NCBI RefSeq assembly: GCF_003610255.1
Contig: NZ_RAPS01000001.1
Location: 6,599,001 to 6,663,000 of the forward strand
Direction: 5' to 3'
Origin: Streptomyces sp. TLI_171
GTDB lineage: Bacteria > Actinomycetota > Actinomycetes > Streptomycetales > Streptomycetaceae
Length of the DNA: 64,000 bases
In this document: positions 36,124-46,018 of the stretch, in pieces
Layout of the letters: every line of letters begins with the position of its first letter
How positions within the stretch are numbered: position 1 is the stretch's first letter
Program-made: the position numbers and the translations under genes
Notes under the pieces: model-generated
What the model saw: the letters and a program-made list of their open reading frames with translations, nothing else
What the model was told of the DNA's origin: nothing
Databases searched by the model: none

Positions 36124-36510
36124 ATGGCGCGCATCTTCTTCAACGGCCAGGCGATGACCGGCGGTCCGTTCCACGCCAAGGTCGAGGGCCTGCTGATCGG
36201 CCCGGCCCGCACCGCCCCCGGCTACCGCTTCTTCTCGATCCGCGACGAGTGCCCCGGGCTGCTCGCCGACCCCTCGGTGCGGACGGCGATCGAGGGCGAG
36301 CTGTACGACGTCCCGCTGGAGCGGCTGCGGGACGAGATCCTCCCGGGCGAACCGCTGGAACTGGAGCTCGGCGTCATCGAGTTGGCCGACGGCACCGCCT
36401 CGCTGTCGATGCTGCTGGCCCGCGGCCAGCTGGAGCGCGGCGTGCACCGCGAGATCACCGAACACGGCGGCTGGCGCGCCTACCTCGCCACCCTCGGCCG
36501 GGAGGCCTGA
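36124..36510 (+). CDS. Allophanate hydrolase C-domain-like (gamma-glutamylcyclotransferase fold) protein
   Basis: A 128-residue stand-alone protein like the C-terminal domain of allophanate hydrolase (AtzF): IFFNGQAMTGGPFH, LLIGPARTAPGYRFFSIRDECPGLL and AIEGELYDVPLERL. It lacks the amidase domain, so it is not an allophanate hydrolase. Its place directly after aceB, inside the allantoin island, suggests a step in ureide or glyoxylate handling. A missing activity in the pathway is ureidoglycolate lyase; assigning that here would be speculation. AAAGG precedes the ATG. Confidence 0.72.
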   Translation: MARIFFNGQAMTGGPFHAKVEGLLIGPARTAPGYRFFSIRDECPGLLADPSVRTAIEGELYDVPLERLRDEILPGEPLELELGVIELADGTASLSMLLARGQLERGVHREITEHGGWRAYLATLGREA

Positions 36511-36542
36511 AAACCCTGGTGCGGGCGCAACTCAGTCGGCGG

Positions 36543-36919
36543 AGCAGCTACGTCACCTCCGCCGCCCTCGATCCCTGGACGTCCGACTTCGGCGTCTCGG
36601 ACGAGGTGGCCGGGCAGGTCGCCCGGCGGATCTCCGACCCCGGCGAGGTCAAGCGCTCCCGCCGGTTCCCGTTCCGCTACCTCGCCGTGTACCGGCACAT
36701 GCCCTCGCCGCGCTGGGCCACGCGCTGGAGACGGCGTTGCGCCACGCGCTGTCGGCCGTCCCGGTGCAGATCCCGGTCCACGCCTGGAACCTGGCCGGCC
36801 ACCGACCCGGCCACGCCCCGTCCGGTGGCGCCGGTCGCCACGCCTTCGGCGGCCTGACCGACGCGGCGTTCCGCCTGATACCGCTGCTGGAGGCCGGTCA
36901 GCGCGCCAACCGGCCGTAG
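36543..36919 (+). pseudogene. Decayed TROVE-domain (Ro60-like) protein remnant
   Basis: Two pieces of a TROVE/vWA protein lie in adjacent frames. Frame 1 (to about 36719) reads FGVSDEVAGQVARRISDPGE and RSRRFPFRYLAVYRH, typical of the TROVE domain. A one-base deletion at about 36719/36720 (RWA followed by HALE) shifts to frame 2: HALETALRHALSAVP, then directly VHAWNLAGHRPGHAPSGG and GGLTDAAFRLIPLLEAG, the C-terminal end. The whole vWA part with its DxSxS site and the N-terminal half are missing. No start codon or ribosome site is present. Confidence 0.7.
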
Positions 36920-36930
36920 GAGCAGGACCG

Positions 36931-37929
36931 TTAGACCGTCCCGGCGGTCAGAGCGTCGCCCAGGGCGGAGCGGGCGTACAGCACGGAGCGGCCGCTGCGG
37001 GTCCTGGTCAACAGGCCCGCGGTGGCCAGCGCCGCGAGGTGGCGGCTCACCGCGCCCGGGGTGACGTCCAGCCGGTGGGCCAGGGCCGTGGTGGAGGCCG
37101 GCTGCTCCAGCAGGACCAGCAGGCGGGCCCGCGGCGGTCCGATCAACTCCGCCAGCGCCTCCGGGACCTGCGCGGGCGCGGACTCGCCGAGCAGGGCCGT
37201 CCCCCGGGCCGGGTAGCTGATCAGCGGCGGCTCGTCCGGGTCGATGACGGTGTGCGCGCGCCGGCCGCACAGCGTCGGGACCAGCACCAGGCCGCGGCCC
37301 GCCACCGGCGTGTACCGGCCGCCCAGCGCCCGCACCCGCGGGTCCGGGTCGTCCAGCCGCAGCACCCCCGCCCGCCAGGACAGCTCGGGGGCCAGGTCCG
37401 CGAACAGGCCCTCCGCGCCGCGCTCCGCGAACCGCCGCCCCCGGTACGCCAGATCGGCCTCCAGTACAGTCCGCGCCCGCGGCCACCACCGCGGCAGCAG
37501 GCAGCGCTCCCAGTACGCGCGCAACTGGGCCACGCAGCGCGCCCGCAGCTCCACCGGATCGTCCAGCAGCGAGGCGACCGGCTCCGGCGGCGGCGCCCCG
37601 TCACCCCGGTACGCGGCCCTGAAGTCCTTCACCACCGCCCCCGGCGGCGTCGCCGCGACCAACGCCAACTCGCTCTCGAAAGAAGGCCGTTGGGCGATCG
37701 GCCGGGGCGTCAGGAAGTCCGGCACCCAGACCCTCGGCGTCACCAGCGCATCCAGCAGCGGCGCGTCCAGCGACCGGTACTCCGCCTCCCAGGACGCCGT
37801 CCAGCGCCGGAAGTGCGGGTACCTGGCGGGGGAGCGGCGCGCCCGCAGGCTGAACACGGCCTCCTGCAGGGGCGAATAGGTGATCCAGGTGGTGGCGAGG
37901 TCGTCCACGCCGAAGGCGAACTCGAACAT
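36931..37929 (-). CDS. ArsR-like winged-helix regulator with DUF5937-type N-terminal domain
   Basis: A 332-residue protein. The N-terminal ~230 residues are a domain common in streptomycete ArsR-like proteins (FEFAFGVDDLATTWITYSPLQEAV; PRTVLEADLAYRGRRFAERG). The C-terminal 80 residues are the winged helix (LLVLLEQPASTTALAHRLDVTPGAVSRHLAALATAGLL). It is divergent from an MFS gene with only 56 bp between starts and probably represses it and itself. The ATG at 37929 is chosen; a TTG three codons earlier is possible. The ligand is unknown. Confidence 0.78.
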   Translation of the reverse strand: MFEFAFGVDDLATTWITYSPLQEAVFSLRARRSPARYPHFRRWTASWEAEYRSLDAPLLDALVTPRVWVPDFLTPRPIAQRPSFESELALVAATPPGAVVKDFRAAYRGDGAPPPEPVASLLDDPVELRARCVAQLRAYWERCLLPRWWPRARTVLEADLAYRGRRFAERGAEGLFADLAPELSWRAGVLRLDDPDPRVRALGGRYTPVAGRGLVLVPTLCGRRAHTVIDPDEPPLISYPARGTALLGESAPAQVPEALAELIGPPRARLLVLLEQPASTTALAHRLDVTPGAVSRHLAALATAGLLTRTRSGRSVLYARSALGDALTAGTV

Positions 37930-37985
37930 TGACCCCAACGGTAAAAGAATGCCCGGCGGTTGGGAACACTGGTGTTCTGACGGCC

Positions 37986-39209
37986 ATGACCGCCACCGCC
38001 GCGCCCGCCGGGCGCCGCTCGCTGCTGCCCGCCGACCCGGTCCTGCGCCGGCTCGCCGTGCTGACCGCCGTCAACACCGTCGGCAACGGCCTCTACTACT
38101 CCGTCAGCGCCCTCTACTTCACTCGCCAAGTCGGCCTGAGCGCATCGCAGTTGGCCACCGGTATGGCGGTCGCCGGAATCGCCGGGATGCTGGCCGGCGT
38201 CCCCTTCGGACGCCTCGCCGACCGGATCGGCCACCGCCGCCTGCTGTACGTCCTCGGGCCGCTGCAGGCCGCCGCCGTCCTCGGCTACGCCTTCGTGCAC
38301 GGCTTCGCGGCGTTCGTGGTGGCCATCGTGCTCGCCACCGTGCTGGAACGCGGCGCGATCGCCGTGCGCAGCGCACTCGTCGCGCACGTGCTGCCCGCCG
38401 AGGAACAGGCGCGCTCCCGGGCGCTGCTGCGCTCGGTGATGAACGCCGGGCTGATGCTCGGCAGCGCGGGCGCCGTGCTCGCCCTCCAGGCCGACACCTA
38501 CTCCGGCTACGCGGCGGTCCTCGCTCTGGACGCCGCCAGCTTCGCCGCCTGCTCGCTGCTGCTGGGCGGCCTCCCCGACGCCCGGGTGCCGACCTCGCCG
38601 CGGGAGCGCAGGCAGCGGCCGCGCACCGCGCTCGCCGACCGCCGCTACCTGCTGGTCGCCCTCCTGCACGCCGTCCTGGAACTCCAGTTCGCCATGCTGG
38701 AGATCGGCATCCCGCTGTGGATCGCCACCCGCACCCACGCCCCCCGCACCATGATCGCCGTGGTGGTCGTCGTCAACAGCGTCGCCGTGGTGCTCTTCCA
38801 GGTCCGCGCCGGCCGCGGCGTCGTCGACCTCCGCAGCGCGGCCCGCGCCTGCGCCCGCGGCGGCGTCCTGCTCGGCGCCGCCTGTCTGGTGTACGCGGCG
38901 GCCGCCGGGCACGGGGCCGTGCTCGCCGTCGTGCTGATCCTGGCCGGCGTCCTGCTGCACTCCCTCGCCGAACTCCTCACCTCCGCCGGTGGCTGGACCC
39001 TCAGCCTCGACCTCGCCGACCCCGCCGCCCACGGCGAGTACCAGGGCGTCTTCATGAGCGGCCAAGCCGCTTCCCACGTCACCGGCCCGCTGGTCATCAC
39101 CGCCACCGTCCTCACCCACGGCGCCACCGGCTGGGCCCTGCTCGCCGCCCTGCTGGCCGCCGCCGGTCTGACGATCCCGCTGGCCGTGCGCGGAGCGAAG
39201 CCCGCCTGA
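37986..39209 (+). CDS. MFS transporter
   Basis: A 407-residue major facilitator with about 12 membrane segments. The motif between helices 2 and 3 is GVPFGRLADRIGHRRLLY, typical of drug exporters. It is divergent from the ArsR-like gene, so the two are likely a regulator-efflux pair. The substrate is unknown. The ATG at 37986 is chosen because homology begins shortly after it. Confidence 0.83.
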   Translation: MTATAAPAGRRSLLPADPVLRRLAVLTAVNTVGNGLYYSVSALYFTRQVGLSASQLATGMAVAGIAGMLAGVPFGRLADRIGHRRLLYVLGPLQAAAVLGYAFVHGFAAFVVAIVLATVLERGAIAVRSALVAHVLPAEEQARSRALLRSVMNAGLMLGSAGAVLALQADTYSGYAAVLALDAASFAACSLLLGGLPDARVPTSPRERRQRPRTALADRRYLLVALLHAVLELQFAMLEIGIPLWIATRTHAPRTMIAVVVVVNSVAVVLFQVRAGRGVVDLRSAARACARGGVLLGAACLVYAAAAGHGAVLAVVLILAGVLLHSLAELLTSAGGWTLSLDLADPAAHGEYQGVFMSGQAASHVTGPLVITATVLTHGATGWALLAALLAAAGLTIPLAVRGAKPA

Positions 39210-39244
39210 CGCCCGGTCGGCCCCGGCCGGGCGTACGCGTGGGT

Positions 39245-39313
39245 CGGCCCCGGACCGTTCGCCGCGGTCCGGGGCCGGGGGTCCGGGAGCCCGCCGTCGT
39301 CCCTGGCGGCGGG
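39245..39313. terminator. Tandem terminator hairpins between convergent genes
   Basis: A 12-bp perfect stem (39245-39256 with 39266-39277) is followed by a second hairpin (39290-39296 with 39307-39313). It lies between the MFS gene and the convergent deaminase gene. Confidence 0.72.
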
Positions 39314-39333
39314 CCCCCGGAGTGGAGGGGGTG

Positions 39334-40716
<1,383 letters not shown>

Positions 40717-42295
40717 GGGGGGACTCCTAGGGGGGAACGGCCGGCCGAGGTGCCGACGTGGTGGAACAGCAGGTTGAGCAGGACCGCGGCCAGGCAGCCG
40801 GCCGAGATGCCGGAGTGCATCAGGGTGCGGACGGCCTCCGGGAACCCGTCGTAGAAGGTGGGCGCCGCGATCGGGACCAGGCCGACGCCGAGCGACACCG
40901 ACACCAGGACGGTGTGCGAGGTGGACTCCATCCCGGCCTCCGCGAGGGTGCGGATGCCGGACGCCGCGACGGTCCCGAACAGCACGATCCCCGCGCCGCC
41001 GAGCACCGGCTGCGGCACCAGCGACACCAGGGAGCCGAGCACCGGGAACAGTCCCAGCAGCACCAGGATGCCCCCGCCGGCCGCGACCACGTACCGGCTG
41101 CGCACCTTGGTGAGCGCGACCAACCCGATGTTCTGCGCGAACGCGCTGCACGCGAAGCCGTTGAACACCGGGCTGACCGCGGTGGCCAGTCCGTCGGCGC
41201 GCAGGCCGGCCGCCAGGGTCGGTTCGTCGGCCTCGCGGTCGACGATCCGGCCCAGGGCGAGCATGTCGGCGGTGGACTCGGTCATCGAGACCACCATGAC
41301 GATGCACATGGACGCGATCGCGGCAGCGTCGAACACCGGCGCGCCGAAGTGGAACGGCGAGGGCAGCGCGAACACCTCCGCCCCGCCGACGGCGGAGAAG
41401 TCGGCCAGACCGAGCGGGAAGGCCGCCAGGGTTCCGACGGCCAGCCCGATCAGCAGGGACATCTGCTGCCAGAAGCCCTTCAGCAGCCGGTTGCCCAGCA
41501 CCACCGCGCCGAGCGTGAACCCGGCCAGGCAGATCGCCCTGACGGAGCCGTAGCCGGGTGCGGACGGCGAACCGCCGCGCGCCCAGTTGATCGCCACCGG
41601 CAGCAGGGACACCCCGATGAGGGTGATCACGGTGCCCTGCACGACCGGCGGGAAGAACCTGACCAGCCGACAGAAGTACGGCGCCGCGAGGAAGCACAGG
41701 ACCCCCGCGACGATCACCGCCCCGAAGACCACCGGGAGGGCGTCCTTCGGCCCGTGCTCCTTCGCTATCGCCAGCATCGGCGCGACGCCGGCGAACGAGA
41801 CCCCGTTGACGAACGGGAGCCGGGCTCCGATCCGCCAGACGCCGAGGGTCTGGAGCAGGGTGGCCAGGCCCGCGGTGAACAGGCTGGCCGAGATCAGCAG
41901 GGCGAGTTCGCCGGGCGTCAGCCCGACGCCCGCGCCCACGATCAGGGGTGGAGCGACCACGCCGGCGTACATCGCGGCGACGTGCTGCAGCCCGGTGCCG
42001 AACAGCTTCGGCGGGGAGAGCACCTCGTCGACCGGGTGGACGGGGGTGGAACCGTCGTCAGATCCGCGCGTGGCGCGGGTGGTGCGGAGTGCCATGGAAG
42101 TAGCCCCTTTGCTGCCCCAGGCTCTCGGCGCGCCCGGGCGCTGGAGAGGGTGTGGTCGGTCCGAGGGCGGGACGACGGTGCAGGGTCCCTCGGGCTCGGC
42201 TCTCCAGCTCCCGGGACTGCCGCCGTGAGGGCGGGCACGGTCTCCGAACAGGGTGGGGGAGGGAGAGAGATGCGGTGCGGAGGTGCGACGGCGCG

Positions 42296-43216
42296 TCAGG
42301 CGACCGGGATGACCGGGGTGACGCCCTCGCGGTGCACGGTGCCCTCGATCAGGCCGTACATCCGGTCGGCGGCGTAGTAGACCTCGTTGTCGTTCTTCAG
42401 TCCGAACGGCTCCAGGTCGACCAGGAAGTGGTGCTTGTTCGGCAGCTCCAGGCGGACCTCGTCCACCTCGGCGCGGCTGTTCAGCACCCGGGTGCCCATC
42501 GCGTGCAGGGTCTGCTGCAGCGAGTAGGAGTAGGTCTCGGCGAAGGCCTCCAGCAGGTGCCGGCGGACCTGCTGGTACGAGCGGTTCCAGTTCGGCTCGG
42601 GCTGGCCGTCGCGGCCGTGGAAGCCGAACGCCCAACGAGCCGTCACCTGGGTGGCCAGGATGCGGTCGTACGCCTCCTGGAGGGTGGTGTAGCGGTCCTT
42701 GATGTAGCCCCAGAACTCCGAGTTGGTGGTGTTCATCACCACCAGGTCCTTCAGGCCGGAGATCACCCGGAACCGGTCGCCGTCGTACACCACCTCGGTG
42801 GTGCGCACCTCCTGGCCCTTGCGGACGAAGGAGTGGCCGACCTCCTCGGAGCCGATGAAGCGCGAGCTGGAGTCGGGAGTCCTGATCCGCTCCCAGCCGT
42901 ACTCCTCGACCCGGATCCGGGCGCTGTGCACGACGCCGCGCTCGGTGTCGTCGACGAAGTGCCGGGCGAGCAGGACCGCGAAGCCCTCGGCCGACTCGAT
43001 GCCGTGCTCCTTGGCGTAGGCGTACACGGTGTTCTTGGTGGTGTCGGTGGGGAGGCAGTTGGCGTTCGAGCCGGTGAGGTGCACGTCGTCGAACTCGCCG
43101 CGCAGCGAGACCGAGACGTTCAGGTCCTTGATCTCGTGCCGGGTGGAATCGCGGTAGACCCGGACGATGCGGTTCTCCGCCTTGCCGTACTGGTTCTGAC
43201 CGAGCACGTGGGCCAT
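42296..43216 (-). CDS. Urate oxidase (uricase)
   Basis: A 306-residue cofactor-free uricase. Key residues are seen: Lys12 (NQYGKAENRIVRV), the Thr of LPTDTTKNTVYAYA (about 58-60) and the His of LPNKHHFLVDL; the C-terminal domain has GSEEVGHSFVRKGQEVRTT and NTTNSEFWGY. It oxidises urate with O2 to 5-hydroxyisourate and H2O2. AGGAG precedes the ATG. It lies 31 bp after HIU hydrolase in the same operon, and a catalase gene sits 8 kb away in the island. Confidence 0.95.
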   Translation of the reverse strand: MAHVLGQNQYGKAENRIVRVYRDSTRHEIKDLNVSVSLRGEFDDVHLTGSNANCLPTDTTKNTVYAYAKEHGIESAEGFAVLLARHFVDDTERGVVHSARIRVEEYGWERIRTPDSSSRFIGSEEVGHSFVRKGQEVRTTEVVYDGDRFRVISGLKDLVVMNTTNSEFWGYIKDRYTTLQEAYDRILATQVTARWAFGFHGRDGQPEPNWNRSYQQVRRHLLEAFAETYSYSLQQTLHAMGTRVLNSRAEVDEVRLELPNKHHFLVDLEPFGLKNDNEVYYAADRMYGLIEGTVHREGVTPVIPVA

Positions 43217-43247
43217 GACGTGGCTCCTAAGCTTCAGGCCGGTCTAC

Positions 43248-43583
43248 CTAGCTTCCGCGGTAGACCGAGTAGCCGAACGGGTTGAGCAGCAACGGCACGT
43301 GGTAGTGGTGCTGCGCGGGCGCGACCGTGAAGACGATCGAGACCTCGGGGAAGAACGGCTGCTCCGCCGACCGGTCCGCGAAGTACGCGGCGGTGTCGAA
43401 GAGCAGCCGGACGACCGAGCCCGCCTCCACGGCCGGCAGGTTCTTGACCCGGCCGTCGGAGTCCGTGGCGGAGGCGCCGAGCACCTTCCAGCCACCCTCG
43501 GTTTGCAGTGCCAGCTCGACCGGGACGCCTTCGGCCGGGCGGCCGAGGCTGGTGTCGAGCACATGCGTGGAGATGCCGGTCAT
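43248..43583 (-). CDS. uraH: 5-hydroxyisourate hydrolase
   Basis: A 111-residue transthyretin-like protein. It has the N-terminal STHVLDTSLGRPA with the active-site His7, AYFADRSAEQPFFPEVSIVF, and the C-terminal signature YSVYRGS that separates the enzyme from transthyretin. It hydrolyses 5-hydroxyisourate to OHCU. It is the second gene of the minus-strand urate operon. Confidence 0.95.
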   Translation of the reverse strand: MTGISTHVLDTSLGRPAEGVPVELALQTEGGWKVLGASATDSDGRVKNLPAVEAGSVVRLLFDTAAYFADRSAEQPFFPEVSIVFTVAPAQHHYHVPLLLNPFGYSVYRGS

Positions 43584-43630
43584 GGGGGAAAGACCTCACT
43601 GATGGCAGGGAGTGACTGTCCGTCAGGCCG

Positions 43631-44134
43631 TTACGGCGCGTCAAGAAGTCGGTCGATACGAATGTCGTTGATCTTGCGCAGCTCGCCCCGGACGATCTCC
43701 GCCTCGGCGGCGGGGGAGTTCGGGTACCGCTCGCGCAGGGCGGCGAGCATGCCGTCCGCGGTGCGGCCGGTCGCGCAGATCAGGAAGACGTGGCCGAACT
43801 TCGCCTCGTAGGCGGCGTTGGCCGCGCGCAACTCGTCCAGCAGGGCCTGCTCGGCCCCGCGGACGCCGGCCTGCTCGCGCTCGGAGGTGGCGTCGCCGGT
43901 CTTCGGCGTGCCGATCCGGGCGTGGCCGGCCATCGCGTCGTGCAGGTCGTCCGCGGACAGCTCCGCCACCGCCTTCGCGTTGGCGGCGAGCAGGTCGGCG
44001 CGGTCGGACCAGGGGCGGGACGCCGCGACGGCGGCGGCCCAGGTGGGGCTGGAGCAGATCTCCAGCAGGGTCTCGCGCAGCTCGGACGCGTCAGCGGCGG
44101 CCAGGGCGGCGAGGGCAGGGGGTGGCTGGGTCAC
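43631..44134 (-). CDS. uraD: OHCU decarboxylase
   Basis: A 167-residue helical protein of the UraD family: LLEICSSPTWAAAVAASRPW, HARIG (catalytic His region) followed by SEREQAGV, and KFGHVFLICATGRTADGMLAALRERYPN. It decarboxylates OHCU stereospecifically to S-allantoin. The GTG has AGGAGG 7 bases upstream. It is the first gene of the operon uraD-uraH-uricase-permease-deaminase, driven by the promoter at 44170-44198. Confidence 0.93.
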   Translation of the reverse strand: MTQPPPALAALAAADASELRETLLEICSSPTWAAAVAASRPWSDRADLLAANAKAVAELSADDLHDAMAGHARIGTPKTGDATSEREQAGVRGAEQALLDELRAANAAYEAKFGHVFLICATGRTADGMLAALRERYPNSPAAEAEIVRGELRKINDIRIDRLLDAP

Positions 44135-44169
44135 GGGTGGACCTCCTGGAGGGTTGGTGCCACCCGCAC

Positions 44170-44209
44170 AAGCTAGATCCGCCGCAACAGGCCGTCAACA
44201 CTTTGTTGA
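44170..44209 (-). promoter_or_regulatory. uraD operon promoter with AllR-type operator
   Basis: Minus strand: -35 TTGACG (44198-44193), 17-bp spacer, -10 TAGCTT (44175-44170). The palindrome TCAAC-ACTTT-GTTGA (44195-44209) covers the -35, and outer arms CAACAG/CTGTTG (44185-44190, 44211-44216) extend the symmetry. Confidence 0.68.
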
Positions 44210-44288
44210 ACTGTTGGTGGTTACGATTCACGGCACCGGGTCGGGCGGCCCGGTGCCGTGTGCGATCCGCCAAGCAGCGCCCGCCGGG

Positions 44289-44660
44289 TCAGGGCTTCTC
44301 CTGCCGGTTCAGGTAGTTGTACACGGTGAACCGGCTGACGCCGAGCGCCGACGCGACGGTCTCCACCCCGTGGCGGACGGTGAAGGCCCCGCGTTCCTCC
44401 AGCAGGGCAACCACGCGCTGCTTCTCCGCGCGGTCCAGTTCGGTCAGCGGCCGACCGTCGAACTGGCGGGCCATCTCGGCCAGCAGCCGGTCCAGCGCAC
44501 TGCTCAGGTGCGGCAGCCGCACCGCCACCGCGGGCGCGCCGTCCCACTCCAGGACGACGTCCTCGGCGCGGGCCTCGGCGGGCGCCACCGCCGTCGCGCC
44601 GACCGCCTCCAGCAGCGGCGTCAGGGCCGCCGCCAGCGGGTGGTCCAGGGCCTCGCTCAC
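44289..44660 (-). CDS. Helix-turn-helix protein with YheO/DauR-like C-terminus
   Basis: A 123-residue protein. The last 45 residues (DRAEKQRVVALLEERGAFTV...VASALGVSRFTVYNYLNR) match the helix-turn-helix end of YheO/DauR regulators; the N-terminal 70 residues are much shorter than the PAS-like domain of those proteins. The GTG start overlaps the stop of the upstream small gene by 4 bases and has GGAGGGG. It lies between the uraD and hyi promoters, so it may be a local regulator. Confidence 0.7.
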   Translation of the reverse strand: MSEALDHPLAAALTPLLEAVGATAVAPAEARAEDVVLEWDGAPAVAVRLPHLSSALDRLLAEMARQFDGRPLTELDRAEKQRVVALLEERGAFTVRHGVETVASALGVSRFTVYNYLNRQEKP

Positions 44661-44935
44661 TGCGTATCCCCTCCTTCGGGTGCTACCGCGTCGTCTTCCC
44701 CGGCCAGCACGCTGACCTGGACCGAGATCCGGCTGGCCCCCGCTGCCAGGGTCTCCCGCAGCAGGCGGGTGACGGCGGCCAGCGCCTGCTCGGCATCGCC
44801 CTCGGCGCTGGTGCCGAACGGTCCGACCGAGACCTCCAGGCCCGCTTCGTCGACCACCCGGCGCGCGGCCTTGGCGTGCTCGGGGAAGCCGTCCAGCTCG
44901 AACGGCTCTGTCGTGAACTCCACCATCAATCGCAC
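44657..44935 (-). CDS. MTH1187/YkoF-like small protein
   Basis: A 92-residue protein with the pattern of the thiamine-binding MTH1187 family: VEFTTEPFELDGFPEHAKAA, VGPFGTSAEGDAEQALAAV and GASRISVQVSVLA, a ferredoxin-like fold. Members bind a thiamine-like ligand or act as small sensors. Glyoxylate carboligase needs thiamine diphosphate, which might explain its place here; this is inference. The GTG at 44935 has AAGGTG upstream; ATG 44926 is an alternative. It overlaps the HTH gene by 4 bases. Confidence 0.6.
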   Translation of the reverse strand: MRLMVEFTTEPFELDGFPEHAKAARRVVDEAGLEVSVGPFGTSAEGDAEQALAAVTRLLRETLAAGASRISVQVSVLAGEDDAVAPEGGDTQ

Positions 44936-45007
44936 TCGCTCACCTTATCGACCGGCCTGGTCGATCAGACAGCGGTCGGGTTGTCCGACCGGCGGCGTTC
45001 GGCGGCT

Positions 45008-45022
45008 TCAACAAATTGTTGC
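45008..45022. promoter_or_regulatory. AllR-type operator upstream of hyi
   Basis: TCAAC-AAATT-GTTGC, one mismatch from the consensus palindrome, followed by a TTGACA -35-like element at 45030-45035. It lies in the 200-bp region between the divergent small genes and hyi. Confidence 0.6.
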
Positions 45023-45079
45023 GACGACCTTGACAGTCCGGCCGGGCGGCGGAGAAGCTTCCATCAAGCAGAATCCATC

Positions 45080-45094
45080 TTCCGTATCGTGGAA
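45080..45094. promoter_or_regulatory. Second shared motif upstream of hyi
   Basis: TTCCGTATCGTGGAA, an imperfect palindrome (TTCC/GGAA), matches TTCTGTATCGCGGAA in the aceB promoter at 13 of 15 positions. Confidence 0.5.
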
Positions 45095-45135
45095 CTCTGG
45101 GACCCTGCAAGGCGAGAGAGCGAGAGGTGAACGAC

Positions 45136-45972
45136 GTGACCGCTGCCGCCCAGCACCGCTTCACGGTCAACCTGTCCATCCTGTTCGGCGAACTGCCCCT
45201 GCTGGAGCGGCCCGCCGCGGCCGCCGCGGCCGGGTTCGCGGCGGCCGAGCTGTGGTGGCCCTTCGGCGAGAACCACACCCCCGGGGCGGAGGAACTGGAC
45301 GGCCTGGTCGGCGCGTTCGAGGCGGCCGGGGTGCAGCTCACCGGCCTGAACTTCCTCGACGACCTGGCGCGCGGCGCCCGCGGGACGCTGTCGCTGCCCG
45401 CCGAGAGCGAGCGGTTCCGGGAGAACATCCCGGTCGCGGTGCACCTCGCCGAACGCCTCGGCACCGGCGCCCTCAACGCCCTCTACGGCAACCGGGTGGC
45501 CGGCGTCGACCCCGCCGCGCAGGACGCGCTCGCGCTGGAGAACCTCGTCCTCGCGGCGCACGCCGCGCACTCGATCGGGGCGATCCTGCTGGTCGAGACG
45601 CTGAACGCGGTGGAGTCCCCCGAGTATCCACTGGTCAGCGCGGCCGCCGCGATCGACGTGGTCGACAAGGTCAACGCCGCCACCGGGCTCGGCAACGCCA
45701 AGTTCCTCTGCGACCTCTACCACCTGGCCCGCAACGGCGAGGACCCGGCCGCGGTGATCACCGCGTACGCGGACCGGATCGGCCACGTGCAGATCGCCGA
45801 CACCCCGAACCGCAATGAACCCGGCACCGGCGAACTCGACTTCGAGGACCTGTTCGCCCGCCTCACCGCCGCGGGCTACCAGGGGCGGATCGGCCTCGAG
45901 TACCGCCCCGCGGGCGGCGTCAGCGCCGAGAGCTTCGACTGGCTGCCGCGCGAGCTGCGCGGCGCGCGCTGA
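45136..45972 (+). CDS. hyi: Hydroxypyruvate isomerase
   Basis: A 278-residue TIM-barrel isomerase of the Hyi/OtnI type: FTVNLSILFGELPLLERP, AAELWWPFGE, LVETLNAVESPEYPL (catalytic Glu) and FLCDLYHL, and a final IGLEYRPAG with the second catalytic Glu. It interconverts hydroxypyruvate and tartronate semialdehyde. The GTG at 45136 is preferred because GAGAGGTG stands just before it; GTG 45127 lies inside that sequence. It heads the operon hyi-glxR-glxK. Confidence 0.88.
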   Translation: MTAAAQHRFTVNLSILFGELPLLERPAAAAAAGFAAAELWWPFGENHTPGAEELDGLVGAFEAAGVQLTGLNFLDDLARGARGTLSLPAESERFRENIPVAVHLAERLGTGALNALYGNRVAGVDPAAQDALALENLVLAAHAAHSIGAILLVETLNAVESPEYPLVSAAAAIDVVDKVNAATGLGNAKFLCDLYHLARNGEDPAAVITAYADRIGHVQIADTPNRNEPGTGELDFEDLFARLTAAGYQGRIGLEYRPAGGVSAESFDWLPRELRGAR

Positions 45973-46018
45973 CCCGCACTTCTCCTCCGACTGACCCTCA
46001 CCTAAGGACGTCCCCGCG

